Below are positions 16,180 to 25,146 of a DNA stretch of 64,000 nt, one piece after another (within the stretch, counting starts at the first letter, position 1; each line of letters opens with the position of its first letter). The position numbers and the translations under genes are program-made. The notes beneath the pieces are model-generated. The model did no database searches and had not been told where the DNA came from. It was given only the letters and a program-made list of their open reading frames with translations. This DNA comes from Dyella_A sp050749815 (lineage in GTDB: Bacteria; Pseudomonadota; Gammaproteobacteria; Xanthomonadales; Rhodanobacteraceae). The stretch lies in NCBI RefSeq assembly GCF_050749815.1, contig NZ_CP192735.1, forward strand, positions 1,364,001 through 1,428,000, in the 5' to 3' direction.

Positions 16180-17469
16180 TCACCCTTCCAGGCGTGTCTT
16201 CAGCCAGTCGTTGAACTCGTGCCACCAGTAGGTGGCCTGGGCCGCGACGAAGCCGCCGGGGCGATGCGTGCTGGGCAAGCCGTAGTCGGCGAACTGCTTC
16301 CAGCCTTCGTCGCCTTCGGCGATCGCCGCGGCAACCAGCTCGCCGGCGGCACAGGTCGGCGCGACGCCATGACCGCCGAAGGCCTGCGCCCACCACAGGC
16401 CGTTGCCGTCGCTGCCGATCTGCGGCATCTGATGGCGCGCATAGCTCATCAGGCCAGACCAGGCGTAATCGATGCGCACGCCCTTGAGCTGGGGGAATAC
16501 CCGCAAGAGGTCGCGCGTCAGCAGGCGCTGCACTGCCTGGGGCGATCGGTTGAGCACCGAAATGCGTCCACCCCACAACAGCCGACGATCGGGCAGCGGG
16601 CGGTAGTAGTCGAAGGCGAAGCGGCTGTCGTAGATCGCGGCACGGGTGCGCAGGCAGTCGTCCAGCCGGTCGCCCAGGGGCTCGGTGACCATCACGTACG
16701 TGGCAATCGGCAAAATGGCGCGGTCGATGGTCTTGTGCAGGCCCGACAGGTAGCCCCCACATGACAGCACCACATGGTCGGCCAGCACTTCGCCCTGCGT
16801 GGTGGCGATACGCCAGCGCAAACCGTCCCGCTCCAGCCGCCGTACGCCGCTTTCCTCGTGGATCGTCACGCCCTGCGCCGCAGCCGCCTGCGCCAGGCCG
16901 ATGGCGTAGTTGAGCGGGTGCAGGTGCAGCGCATCGCGCTCGTACAGCCCGTCGAAATAGCGCTCGCTACGCACACGCTCGCGCAACTCCTGTTGTGCCA
17001 GCCACCCCCACTCCACACCGTACTGCTTGGCGAGCAATTGCTGGCGCTGCCGCAGAACCCCGGGATCGCGAAACCAATTGGCCCAGATCACGCCCTCGTC
17101 CACGGCGTCGCATGAGATGGCGTAGCGCGCCACACGGTCGCGGATGCGGTGCACGGCGGACGTGGTAAGTGCAAAAAGCGTGCGGGCGCGCTCGGGCCCG
17201 AGTTGATCGAGCAAGGCGCGCTCGCCCAGCGAATAGCCGCCGAAAACAAACCCGCCATTGCGCCCGGAGGCACCGAAGCCGACCTGCTCACGCTCCAGCA
17301 GCACGACATCCGTGACGCCGCGCTCGGCCAGGCCCAGCGCCGTGTTGAGCCCGGCGTAACCGCTGCCAACGATAGCCACCCGTGCCTCGCGTCTTCCCTG
17401 CAGGGGGGCGAAGGCCGGATAAGGATTGGCGGTGGCGCGATAGTAGGAGGGTGCCGAGGACGGGTGCAT
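16180..17469 (-). CDS. DAO-family FAD-dependent oxidoreductase
   Basis: Flavoprotein of about 429 residues in the glycine/D-amino-acid oxidase (DadA/PuuB) superfamily. The dinucleotide fold VAIVGSGYAGLNTALGLAERG is followed by GFGASGRNGGFVFGGYS, a signature shared with gamma-glutamylputrescine oxidase-like enzymes. The C-terminal FAD block is WWAQAFGGHGVAPTCAAGELVA. It probably oxidises an amine or amino acid, but no PuuA, PuuC or PuuD gene is nearby, so PuuB identity is not supported. ATG 17469 (MHPSSAPSYY) is used. ATGs at 17493 and 17544 extend it, and no start has a strong ribosome-binding site. Confidence 0.83.
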   Translation of the reverse strand: MHPSSAPSYYRATANPYPAFAPLQGRREARVAIVGSGYAGLNTALGLAERGVTDVVLLEREQVGFGASGRNGGFVFGGYSLGERALLDQLGPERARTLFALTTSAVHRIRDRVARYAISCDAVDEGVIWANWFRDPGVLRQRQQLLAKQYGVEWGWLAQQELRERVRSERYFDGLYERDALHLHPLNYAIGLAQAAAAQGVTIHEESGVRRLERDGLRWRIATTQGEVLADHVVLSCGGYLSGLHKTIDRAILPIATYVMVTEPLGDRLDDCLRTRAAIYDSRFAFDYYRPLPDRRLLWGGRISVLNRSPQAVQRLLTRDLLRVFPQLKGVRIDYAWSGLMSYARHQMPQIGSDGNGLWWAQAFGGHGVAPTCAAGELVAAAIAEGDEGWKQFADYGLPSTHRPGGFVAAQATYWWHEFNDWLKTRLEG

Positions 17470-17586
17470 GGGGGACGCCGAGCCGGGGACCATGAAGCGG
17501 CGAGCATAACGCCGCATGTGACGGCGCGCGAACGCTGAAGGCATACACGCCAGCGGGACGGGAGATCACCCCGCCCCGGACGAGCC

Positions 17587-18462
17587 TCAGTGCGCGGCGG
17601 CGAACTCGCGCACCACGGCGGCCAGCTTCGGATCCTGCATGGCCATGTGCATGGTGGCGCGCACCAGACCGGCCTTGTTGCCACAGTCGAAGCGCGTGCC
17701 TTCGAAGCGGTACGCCAGCACCTTGCCCTGCTCCTTCAGCAGAGCCTCGATCGCGTCGGTGAGCTGGATTTCGCCACCAGCCCCGGGCGTGGTCTGCTCC
17801 AGCAGCTCAAAGATGCGGCCCGGCAACACGTAGCGGCCCACCACCGCCAGGTTCGACGGCGCGTCGGCGGGTTTGGGCTTTTCTACCATGTGCCGGATGG
17901 CGGCGCTGCGCTCGTCGACCGGCGTGGCGTCGACGATGCCGTACTTGTCGGTCTCGTCGTGCGGGACTTCTTCCACGGCGATGACGCCTGCACTCTGTGA
18001 CAGCGCCAGATCGGCCATTTGACCCAGCGCGCCGCGGCGCGCGCCGTTCCAGATCAGATCGTCCGGCAGGATCACGCCGAATGGCTCGTCGCCAACGACC
18101 GGCTTGGCACAAAGTACGGCGTGGCCGAGGCCGAGTGCTTCGGGCTGCGTCACGAAAATCGCACGCACATGCTTGGGCAGCGTGCCCTGCACCATCGCCA
18201 GCAGCTCCGCCTTGCCCTTTTCCTGCAGCTTGGCTTCCAGCTCGTAGGCCTTGTCGAAGTAGTCGGCAATGGCGTGCTTGTAGCGGTTGGTGACGAAGAT
18301 CAGAGTATCCGCGCCGGCGTCCACCGCCTCGTCGACCGCGTACTGGATCAACGGACGATCGAGCACAGGCAGCATCTCCTTGGCCACCACCTTGGTGGCG
18401 GGCAGGAAACGCGTGCCGAGACCGGCAACGGGAAACACGACCTTGCGCAGCGGTTTGCTCAC
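17587..18462 (-). CDS. galU: UTP--glucose-1-phosphate uridylyltransferase
   Basis: Cytoplasmic enzyme making UDP-glucose from UTP and glucose-1-phosphate, a precursor for LPS, exopolysaccharide and periplasmic glucans. It has 291 residues, the normal length. Signature motifs are the nucleotide-binding VFPVAGLGTRFLPATKVVAKEMLPV near the N terminus, GLGHAVLCA, FGVILPDDLI, GEIQLTDAI and the C-terminal FEGTRFDCGNKAG. The start is a GTG directly after the TAA of the dehydratase gene (TAAGTG), with GGAGAGAAG upstream, so the two are co-translated. Its place at the end of a surface-polysaccharide operon fits its role in nucleotide-sugar supply. Confidence 0.96.
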   Translation of the reverse strand: MSKPLRKVVFPVAGLGTRFLPATKVVAKEMLPVLDRPLIQYAVDEAVDAGADTLIFVTNRYKHAIADYFDKAYELEAKLQEKGKAELLAMVQGTLPKHVRAIFVTQPEALGLGHAVLCAKPVVGDEPFGVILPDDLIWNGARRGALGQMADLALSQSAGVIAVEEVPHDETDKYGIVDATPVDERSAAIRHMVEKPKPADAPSNLAVVGRYVLPGRIFELLEQTTPGAGGEIQLTDAIEALLKEQGKVLAYRFEGTRFDCGNKAGLVRATMHMAMQDPKLAAVVREFAAAH

Positions 18463-20358
18463 TTACTTCTCTCCTGTTTCCTGGCGACGAATCGACACCA
18501 CATTGGCCGGCTGCGCCGTATCGCTCCAACGGAACGAGGGCAGCAGACTCGACACACAGCGGCGCAATTCTTCCTCATCGAATCGATCGACGGCCTCGGC
18601 CGCCTTGTTGATCGCAGCCTGCAACAGCTCCCACGCCACCTCGCGGTGTTGCGCGAGGAAGATCTTGGCGTGCGCGGTCGCGCTGTAGTTTTCCAGCGCG
18701 TGGAACAACTCCTCGAACAGCTTTTCGCCCGAACGCAGGCCGGTGTACACGATCGGGATCTCGGTGCCGGGCTTCTTACCAGCCAGCCGGATCATCTGCT
18801 CGGCGAGGTCGCGGATCTTCACCGGCTCGCCCATGTCCAGCGCGAAGATCTCGCCGCCCTTGCCCAGGCTGGACGCCTGCAGGATCAGCTGGCAGGCCTC
18901 CGGAATGGTCATGAAATAGCGCGACATTTCCGGATGGGTGACGGTCACCGGGCCACCGTCACGGATCTGCTGGCGGAACAACGGCACCACCGAGCCGGCC
19001 GAATCGAGCACATTGCCGAAACGCACGGTGATAAAGCGCGTTTGGGAGCGCGCGCTGAGGTTCTGGCACCAGATCTCGGCGATGCGCTTGCAGGCACCCA
19101 TCACACTGGTGGGGTTGACCGCCTTGTCGGTGGAAATCAGAACGAAGCACTCCACAGCGTGTTCGTGCGCCATTTCGGCCACGTTGCGCGTGGCCAGTAC
19201 GTTGTTGCGAAAGCCCGTACGCAGCTGGTTCTGTAACAGTGGCACGTGCTTGTATGCCGCAGCGTGAAAGACCACCTGGGGACGATGTTCGACAAACGCG
19301 TGGCTCATCGCCACGCGGTCACTGCAGTCAGCCAGCACGCCGTTGAGGATCAGCTCCGGGTAGTCGGCAGCGAGCTCCTTGGTGATGCGGTACAGGTTGT
19401 ATTCGCTGTTCTCCACCACGGTGAGCGCCTGCGCACCGAGCCGCGCGATCTGCCGGCACAGCTCCGAGCCGATCGAGCCACCGCCACCGGTGACTAGCAC
19501 CCGCCGCCCAGTGAGGTTCTCGCGGATGGCGGTCCAGTCCAGCTCCACCGCATCGCGTCCGAGTAGATCCTCGATCGCCACTTCCTTGATTTCGTTGAAG
19601 TGCGCGCGGCCAGCGACGACATCTTCCAGACGCGGCACGGTGCGGTACGGCAAGCCGGTGCTGTCACACAATTCGACCACCTGGCGCATCTGCGCCGTGG
19701 ACGCGCCCGGCAGCGCGATCAGCAGCATTTCCACAGCCGTCTCGCGCGCTACATCCGGCAACTGATCCAGCGTGCCGAGCACGGGGTAACCGGCGATCTT
19801 GGCGCCGCGCAGATTGCCCTGGTCATCGACGAAGCCCACCACCGAATAGCGACTGTCTCGGCGCAGGTCGCGCAACAGCGCCTCACCGGCCCGGTCAGCG
19901 CCCACGATCAGCACCCGCTTGACCGCCTTCGATTCGAACAGGTCCAGCCGGCTGTCCTTCCAGAACCGGTAGACCAGGCGTGGAGCGCCAAGAAGGGTTG
20001 CCAGAACGACCGGGTAGAGCAAGAGGACCGAGCGAGGCACGCCGGCCAGCCGGTTATAAAGGAACAGCGCCAGCCCGATCGCCAACCCACCGAGCACCGC
20101 CGCGCGCAGGATATTCCAAAGATCAGGGAGGCTCGCGAAGCGCCAGACGCCCTTGTAGAGACCGGTCCAGCTGAACAACAGGCTCTGGACGGCCAGAACC
20201 AAGGGAAATTCGAGCGGCGCAAACGCCACGGCGACGTCCGGCATCAACGCGTAGCGCAGCGCTTTGGCCGCCCACCAGGCCAGAGCAGCCACAAAAAGAT
20301 CGTGCAGGGCTACGGCTGCACGAGGATGGATCGCGGCGATGGTCTTGCGCACTGACAT
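18463..20358 (-). CDS. membrane nucleotide-sugar 4,6-dehydratase (WbpM/CapD-like)
   Basis: Inner-membrane enzyme of 631 residues. Four N-terminal membrane helices (to about residue 115) precede a first Rossmann domain (KRVLIVGADRAGEALLRDLR) and a catalytic SDR domain (RRVLVTGGGGSIGSELCRQ; FHAAAYKHVPLL). The usual SDR Tyr-x3-Lys appears as Met-x3-Lys in STDKAVNPTSVMGACKRIAE, which is normal for the WbpM/PglF/FlaA1 group. These enzymes convert UDP-GlcNAc to a UDP-4-keto-6-deoxy sugar used in O-antigen or glycan synthesis. It is directly linked to galU downstream and to the glycosyl-phosphate transferase gene upstream. The product sugar (QuiNAc, FucNAc or bacillosamine type) cannot be decided here. 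Confidence 0.92.
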   Translation of the reverse strand: MSVRKTIAAIHPRAAVALHDLFVAALAWWAAKALRYALMPDVAVAFAPLEFPLVLAVQSLLFSWTGLYKGVWRFASLPDLWNILRAAVLGGLAIGLALFLYNRLAGVPRSVLLLYPVVLATLLGAPRLVYRFWKDSRLDLFESKAVKRVLIVGADRAGEALLRDLRRDSRYSVVGFVDDQGNLRGAKIAGYPVLGTLDQLPDVARETAVEMLLIALPGASTAQMRQVVELCDSTGLPYRTVPRLEDVVAGRAHFNEIKEVAIEDLLGRDAVELDWTAIRENLTGRRVLVTGGGGSIGSELCRQIARLGAQALTVVENSEYNLYRITKELAADYPELILNGVLADCSDRVAMSHAFVEHRPQVVFHAAAYKHVPLLQNQLRTGFRNNVLATRNVAEMAHEHAVECFVLISTDKAVNPTSVMGACKRIAEIWCQNLSARSQTRFITVRFGNVLDSAGSVVPLFRQQIRDGGPVTVTHPEMSRYFMTIPEACQLILQASSLGKGGEIFALDMGEPVKIRDLAEQMIRLAGKKPGTEIPIVYTGLRSGEKLFEELFHALENYSATAHAKIFLAQHREVAWELLQAAINKAAEAVDRFDEEELRRCVSSLLPSFRWSDTAQPANVVSIRRQETGEK

Positions 20359-20365
20359 GTGATTC

Positions 20366-21382
20366 CTAAGCCGGCCGGCGACGCAGACAGCGCCGCTTCA
20401 ACCTTGTCCATACCATGGCGGCCAATGCATAGGCTGCGATGCAAGGCCACCATCCCTTGTCTCCCTCGTGCCAGGAAAGCACCGCGAGCGGCGCGCACAC
20501 GACGAGGTTCCACACCAGGTAACCCGTACCCACCTGCCGGTGCGTCGCCCCCTTGCGCACCAGCCACTGGTAAAGATGTTCGCGGTGCGCACTGTACCAG
20601 CGGCGACCGCGCCAGATCCTGACTGACAGCGTCAATCCCGCGTCAGTGAGAAACGCGGCGCACAACACGGCCAGCGGCCAGATCAGCGCCGCATGCTGCG
20701 ACCACAGCAAGGCGCCCAGGGCAAACACCAGGAAACCGAGCGACCCGCTGCCCACGTCACCCATGAAGATGCGGGCCGGTGGCCGGTTGAAGATCCAGAA
20801 GCCCAGGCAGGCGAAGGTCACGACCAGCGCCGCGATGGCCAGCGACCACGCCGCCCGGTCTGCCGCGAGCACGGCCACCCCGGCGAACACGAGCATGGCC
20901 TGCTGCGCGAGCAGGCCGTCGATACCGTCCATGAAGTTGTGCACGTTGATGCTGCCAACGCCGGCGACGAGCAGCAACGGCAGCCACCAGGCCGGCGTTC
21001 CGGCTGCGACCAGCGCCGCCCCCAGCGCCAGTACCGCGAGCGACTGAACGGCCAGGCGAGGAACGACCGGCAGCGGCCGATGGTCGTCCCACCATCCGGT
21101 AGCCGCCACCAGCGCCAGCCCTATCCACAGCGCCACGGTCTCGGTGATCGACTGCGACGCCGGCAGCGCTGACAGGCACACCGGCAGCAGCGCCAGCGCC
21201 GCCACGACGATGCCGATCCCGCCACCGCGCGGCGTCGGGGTGCTGTGCGAGCGGCGCTGACCGGGCTGATCCAGCATGCCGCGCCGATGCGCATAGCCGA
21301 TGGCTCCCCGCACGAGCCATGCCGACAGCAGGAACGACAACAAGGGGATCAGCAAGGCCAGCCCTGGCAAATTCGACACCAT
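20366..21382 (-). CDS. WecA/WbpL-like undecaprenyl-phosphate glycosyl-1-phosphate transferase
   Basis: Polytopic inner-membrane transferase of the MraY/WecA (glycosyltransferase 4) family, 338 residues, about 10-11 membrane segments. Family motifs are DQPGQRRSHSTPTPRGGGIG at the N terminus, WWDDHRPLPVVPRL (the Asp pair), NVHNFMDGIDGL and RIFMGDVGSGSLGF, and the C-terminal HREHLYQWLV. It would load a sugar-1-phosphate onto undecaprenyl phosphate to start O-antigen or polysaccharide synthesis. The ATG at 21382 lies one base after the lapB stop. A longer upstream frame overlaps lapB and is rejected. The small size and motif set are closest to WbpL, fitting the WbpM-like neighbour. Confidence 0.9.
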   Translation of the reverse strand: MVSNLPGLALLIPLLSFLLSAWLVRGAIGYAHRRGMLDQPGQRRSHSTPTPRGGGIGIVVAALALLPVCLSALPASQSITETVALWIGLALVAATGWWDDHRPLPVVPRLAVQSLAVLALGAALVAAGTPAWWLPLLLVAGVGSINVHNFMDGIDGLLAQQAMLVFAGVAVLAADRAAWSLAIAALVVTFACLGFWIFNRPPARIFMGDVGSGSLGFLVFALGALLWSQHAALIWPLAVLCAAFLTDAGLTLSVRIWRGRRWYSAHREHLYQWLVRKGATHRQVGTGYLVWNLVVCAPLAVLSWHEGDKGWWPCIAAYALAAMVWTRLKRRCLRRRPA

Positions 21383-21383
21383 G

Positions 21384-22553
21384 CTATTCGTTGGCCACGC
21401 CATGAATCGGACGGATCGTGCTCCAGCTCTTGCAACTGGGGCACTGCCAATGGTGCGCCTTGGCGCCGAAGCCGCAGCGGCTGCAGCGGTACATCGCCTG
21501 GCCCTCCAGCAGCTTCTTGGTGAGGTCACGCAGGATCAGGAAGTTGTCCCGAGCCTCGCCCTGGATCTTGTCCATGGTGGCGTCGATCAGCGCCATCAGT
21601 CCGCGTACCGAAGGACGCTGACGCAACTGGCCGGTGAGGAAATCCACCGCGACCCGCTCGCCATCGCGCTGCTGATACAGGCGCGTCAGCGCCAGTACCG
21701 GCGAAATGCCGTGGTAGCGCGCGAGAATGTCCTGCAGGAAACGCTCCGCACGCTCCATCTGCTGGGTACAGGCGTAGCTGTTGAGCAGCGGCGGAAGAAT
21801 CTCCGGAACGAAAGCGATGTCGGCCGCCACGGCGGCTTCGTAGGCGGCAATGGCCTCGGCGTGCTCCCCATGTTCGGCGTGCATGCGCCCGGTGAGCATA
21901 AAGGCACGCACGCAGTCGGGCTGGCACTCGAAGGCACGCTTCAAATAATCGGCCGCTTCCGTGCGTGCGCCGTGCTGGCGCGATCGCTCCGCCAGCTCGC
22001 AGTAGAACTGGGCCACCATGGCGGACTCATCCTCGCCCGTCATGGCCTCAAGCCGACGCGCGTGCTCAATGGCCTTGTGCCAGTCGCGTTCGTGCTGGTA
22101 GATCGCGATGAGGTGCCGCAGTGCCGACGGCGCATGTGCATCCATCGCCACAAGGTCGCAGAACAGGGTTTCGGCGCGATCGAGCAGGCCAGCTCGCATG
22201 TAGTCCTCGCCGAGCTCCAGCAGGGCCACGGTTTTCATCGCGTCGGAGAGCCCGGGGCGGGAGACCAGATGCTGATGCAGCCGAATTGCCCGATCGACCT
22301 CACCGCGCCGACGGAACAGGTTGCCCAGCGCCAGATGGGTTTCGACCGTATCGCGGTTGTATTCGGCCAGCTTGAGGAAGACCTCGATCGCCTTGTCCTG
22401 CTCCTCGTTGAGCAGGTAGTTCAGGCCGCGGAAATAATCGGAGGAAAGCTCGCTCACCTTGGCGCCAGAACGGCGCACGCCAGCCCTCCGTGCGGTCCAC
22501 CAACCGCTGAAGAAGGCCACCGGCAGAAGCAACAACGCGTACAGCGGATTCAT
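21384..22553 (-). CDS. lapB: LPS assembly protein B
   Basis: Inner-membrane-anchored TPR protein (LapB/YciM) of 389 residues, which in Escherichia coli guides FtsH-dependent turnover of LpxC and so tunes LPS synthesis. An N-terminal helix (NPLYALLLLPVAFFSGWW) is followed by KVSELSSDYFRGLNYLLNEEQDKAI, typical of the family, then successive TPR units. The C-terminal rubredoxin-like metal site has two CxxC pairs (YRCSRCGFGAK and WQCPSCKSW). The ATG at 22553 overlaps the lapA stop (ATGA). The position between lapA and polysaccharide genes matches its role in envelope homeostasis. Confidence 0.94.
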   Translation of the reverse strand: MNPLYALLLLPVAFFSGWWTARRAGVRRSGAKVSELSSDYFRGLNYLLNEEQDKAIEVFLKLAEYNRDTVETHLALGNLFRRRGEVDRAIRLHQHLVSRPGLSDAMKTVALLELGEDYMRAGLLDRAETLFCDLVAMDAHAPSALRHLIAIYQHERDWHKAIEHARRLEAMTGEDESAMVAQFYCELAERSRQHGARTEAADYLKRAFECQPDCVRAFMLTGRMHAEHGEHAEAIAAYEAAVAADIAFVPEILPPLLNSYACTQQMERAERFLQDILARYHGISPVLALTRLYQQRDGERVAVDFLTGQLRQRPSVRGLMALIDATMDKIQGEARDNFLILRDLTKKLLEGQAMYRCSRCGFGAKAHHWQCPSCKSWSTIRPIHGVANE

Positions 22554-22798
22554 GAATGCTTCGGGGCCGGTTTGGACTCGGGTGAACGGCGTGAGGCCGC
22601 GCGCCAGCGCATGCCCCACCACGCGGTGATGCCGCCCAGCAGCCAGCCGATCAACAACGCTGCAAGCCATGCCGCGCCCTTGGGCAGGGTGAGACGGGTA
22701 AAGGCCAGGTCGTAGGTGACCAGATCGGCGTTGAGCGCACCCAGCACGATGCCGAGGGCGACGAAGACGAGCACGATGAGCAGGAAAAGCAGGCGCAT
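22550..22798 (-). CDS. lapA: LPS assembly protein A (DUF1049)
   Basis: Small inner-membrane protein of 82 residues with two membrane helices (RLLFLLIVLVFVALGIVLGA and LAALLIGWLLGGITAWWGMR) and a basic C-terminal tail. The hairpin layout and the ..NADLVTYDLAFT..LPKG.. connector are characteristic of LapA/YciS. It is co-transcribed and translationally coupled with lapB. Confidence 0.9.
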   Translation of the reverse strand: MRLLFLLIVLVFVALGIVLGALNADLVTYDLAFTRLTLPKGAAWLAALLIGWLLGGITAWWGMRWRAASRRSPESKPAPKHS

Positions 22799-22862
22799 CG
22801 CGTGACTTTACCCGATCACCCTGAAGCGGCACAGACGTCCGTCAGCGCGATTTCGTGCGCAC

Positions 22863-22896
22863 AAAAAAGGCAGGACCGGCTCATCGCCGCCTGCCT
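22863..22896 (-). terminator. intrinsic terminator downstream of ihfB
   Basis: Read on the minus strand, AGGCAGG-CGGC-loop-GCCG-GT-CCTGCCT is followed by six T (A-run at 22863-22868). The stem is 7 plus 4 base pairs. It lies between the ihfB stop (22922) and lapA (22798), so lapA-lapB onwards may have its own promoter or rely on readthrough. Confidence 0.8.
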
Positions 22897-22921
22897 CGAT
22901 CCGGTACCTCAAAAAGCCCGC

Positions 22922-23221
22922 TCAGTCCTGCACCAGCTCCAGTTGCTGGTTGACCCGCTCGCGCAATTCCTTGCCGGGCTTGAAATGCGGAACATGCTTG
23001 CCGGGAAGCGCCACCGCCTCGCCCGTCTTGGGGTTGCGCCCCATGCGCGGCGGACGATAGTGCAAGGCAAAGCTGCCAAAACCACGGACCTCGATGCGCT
23101 CGCCGTTGGACAGGGCATGGCTCATCTGTTCGATGACACTCTTCACCGCCAGCTCGACGTCGCCGAACGCGAGGTGGGTCTGACGCCGTGCCAGCGCCTC
23201 AATCAATTCGGATTTGGTCAT
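22922..23221 (-). CDS. ihfB: integration host factor beta subunit
   Basis: DNA-bending nucleoid protein, 99 residues, forming a heterodimer with IhfA. The HU/IHF fold is complete: MTKSELIEALARRQ at the N terminus, the ERIEVRGFGSFALHYR core, and the beta-arm GRNPKTGEAVALPGKHVPHFKPGKELRE. The EVRGFGSF and the PGK-containing arm favour IhfB over HU. It follows rpsA in the same direction, the order usual in gammaproteobacteria. Two hairpins separate it from rpsA and a terminator follows it. Confidence 0.95.
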   Translation of the reverse strand: MTKSELIEALARRQTHLAFGDVELAVKSVIEQMSHALSNGERIEVRGFGSFALHYRPPRMGRNPKTGEAVALPGKHVPHFKPGKELRERVNQQLELVQD

Positions 23222-23248
23222 GGTCCCCAGTGTCCGTGACGTGAAACA

Positions 23249-23274
23249 GCGGGGCGGCCGTGAAGCCGCCCCGC
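23249..23274 (-). terminator. stem-loop downstream of rpsA (probable attenuator)
   Basis: A perfect 10-base stem GCGGGGCGGC / GCCGCCCCGC with a six-base loop, followed on the minus strand by TGTTTC rather than a clean T-run. A smaller CCTGCC-TGAT-GGCAGG hairpin (23284-23299) sits between it and the rpsA stop. It probably reduces rather than stops readthrough into ihfB. Confidence 0.55.
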
Positions 23275-23304
23275 GTCCTGCATGCCTGCCTGATGGCAGG
23301 GCTT

Positions 23305-24978
23305 TCAGTCAGCCTTGTTCAGCTGTTCCTGCAGCAGCGCGCCGAGCTTGGTGGTGCCGGTGCTGGCCGAACCGTAGTCCGCCATCAGATCCTGCACTTC
23401 CTCCTCGTCCTTCGCGCGGATCGAGAGCTGCAGCACGCGGCCCTTGCGATCCATGCCGGTGAACTTGGCTTCGACCTTGTCGCCCACCTTCAGGTGCTGG
23501 GTGGCGTCGTCGATGCGCTCCTTGGCGATGTCGTTGGCGCGCAGGTAACCCTCCACACCCTCGCCCAGATCGATCGTGGCGCCCTTCGCATCGACTTCCT
23601 TCACGGTGCCGTTGACGATGGTGCCGCGCGGATTGCTGGCCATGAACTGGCCGAACGGATCCTGCTCCATCTGCTTGATGCCGAGCGAGATGCGCTCGCG
23701 CTCCGGATCCACTGCCAGCACCACGGCCTCGATCTCGTCGCCCTTCTTGAAGTTGCGAACCAGATCCTCGCCCGACGCCTGCCAGGAGATGTCGGACAGG
23801 TGGACCAGGCCGTCGATGCCACCATCCAGGCCGATGAAGATGCCGAAGTCGGTGATCGACTTGATCTGACCGGACACCTTGTCGTTCTTCTTGTGCATGG
23901 CGGCGAACGCTTCCCACGGATTGGAACGCGTCTGCTTGATGCCCAGCGAGATGCGGCGACGCTCTTCATCCACGTCCAGCACCATCACTTCGGTCTCGTC
24001 GCCGACCTGCACCACCTTGGCCGGGTTGACGTTCTTGTTGGTCCAGTCCATCTCGGACACGTGGACCAGGCCTTCCACGCCCGGCTCGATCTCGACGAAG
24101 CAGCCGTAATCGGTGACGTTGGAGACCTTGCCGAACAGGCGGCTGCCGACCGGGTAACGGCGGGCGATCGCGACCCACGGATCGTCGCCCAGCTGCTTCA
24201 GGCCCAGCGAGACGCGGTTGCGCTCGCGGTCGTACTTGAGCACGCGCACGTCCAGCTCGTCGCCGACGTTGACCACTTCGGACGGGTGACGCACGCGCTT
24301 CCACGCCATGTCGGTGATGTGCAGCAGGCCGTCGATGCCGCCCAGGTCCACGAACGCGCCGTAGTCGGTGAGGTTCTTGACCGTGCCCTTGACCACCGCG
24401 CCCTCGGTCAGGCGCTCAAGCAGCTTCTCGCGCTCCTCGGAGAACTCGGTCTCGACGACGGCGCGGCGGCTGACCACCACGTTGTTGCGCTTGCGGTCGA
24501 GCTTGATGATCTTGAACTCGAGTTCCTTGCCCTCGAGGTAGACCGGGTCGCGCACCGGGCGCACGTCGACCAGCGAGCCCGGCAGGAACGCGCGGACATC
24601 CTTGATGTCGACGGTGAAACCGCCCTTGACCTTGCCCGAGATCATGCCGGTGATGGTCTCTTCCTTGTCGAACGCCTGCTCCAGGTCGTCCCACACCATC
24701 GAACGCTTGGCCTTCTCGCGCGACAGCTTGGTCTCGCCGAAACCGTCTTCCAGTGCGTCGAGGGCAACCTTCACCTCGTCGCCCACCTGCACTTCCAACT
24801 CGCCCTTTTCGTCCTTGAACTGCTCGATCGGGACGATGCCTTCGCTCTTCAGGCCCGCGTTGATCACCACAACGTCGTTGCGGATCTCCACCACGATGCC
24901 AGTGACGATGGCGCCCGGCTTGAGCTTGGAAATGGCCTGCTGGCTCTGTTCAAACAGCTCGGCAAAACTTTCAGTCAT
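23305..24978 (-). CDS. rpsA: 30S ribosomal protein S1
   Basis: RNA-binding ribosomal protein of 557 residues with six S1/OB repeats, the full-length gammaproteobacterial form. Repeat signatures are visible as successive DYGAFVDLGGIDGLLHITDMAW, DYGCFVEIEPGVEGLVHVSEMDW, DFGIFIGLDGGIDGLVHLSDISW-like blocks, each shown here in part. The N terminus MTESFAELFEQSQQ is the usual one, so the ATG at 24978 is chosen over an upstream in-frame ATG at 25101. It lies between cmk and ihfB, the conserved order. Confidence 0.96.
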   Translation of the reverse strand: MTESFAELFEQSQQAISKLKPGAIVTGIVVEIRNDVVVINAGLKSEGIVPIEQFKDEKGELEVQVGDEVKVALDALEDGFGETKLSREKAKRSMVWDDLEQAFDKEETITGMISGKVKGGFTVDIKDVRAFLPGSLVDVRPVRDPVYLEGKELEFKIIKLDRKRNNVVVSRRAVVETEFSEEREKLLERLTEGAVVKGTVKNLTDYGAFVDLGGIDGLLHITDMAWKRVRHPSEVVNVGDELDVRVLKYDRERNRVSLGLKQLGDDPWVAIARRYPVGSRLFGKVSNVTDYGCFVEIEPGVEGLVHVSEMDWTNKNVNPAKVVQVGDETEVMVLDVDEERRRISLGIKQTRSNPWEAFAAMHKKNDKVSGQIKSITDFGIFIGLDGGIDGLVHLSDISWQASGEDLVRNFKKGDEIEAVVLAVDPERERISLGIKQMEQDPFGQFMASNPRGTIVNGTVKEVDAKGATIDLGEGVEGYLRANDIAKERIDDATQHLKVGDKVEAKFTGMDRKGRVLQLSIRAKDEEEVQDLMADYGSASTGTTKLGALLQEQLNKAD

Positions 24979-25146
24979 GTTGATTCCAGAAATGAGAAAG
25001 GTCGTGGCCCCGTGCGCGCCGTCGGATGTAATGCGCAAGGAACAACTCGACCCACCGGTTGTGGGTGATTCGGGGAACATCCCCTTGCCACCGTTGACCA
25101 AAACCCCATGCCGCGGCAGGGGCGCTGAAGCCGCCGATCGACCGGG
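24979..25146 (-). promoter_or_regulatory. rpsA leader with stem-loops
   Basis: The 168-base cmk-rpsA gap contains, on the minus strand, GGGG-ATGTT-CCCC and ACCCAC-AACC-GGTGGG hairpins, the latter between about 25053 and 25069, ahead of the rpsA start. In Escherichia coli S1 represses its own translation through a structured leader of stem-loops. A similar arrangement here is plausible, but the folds need comparison with related genomes. Confidence 0.35.

Noticed and set aside
16180..17469. Naming the FAD oxidoreductase puuB
   Set aside because: The motif set is similar, but no putrescine pathway gene is adjacent and the substrate cannot be read from the sequence.
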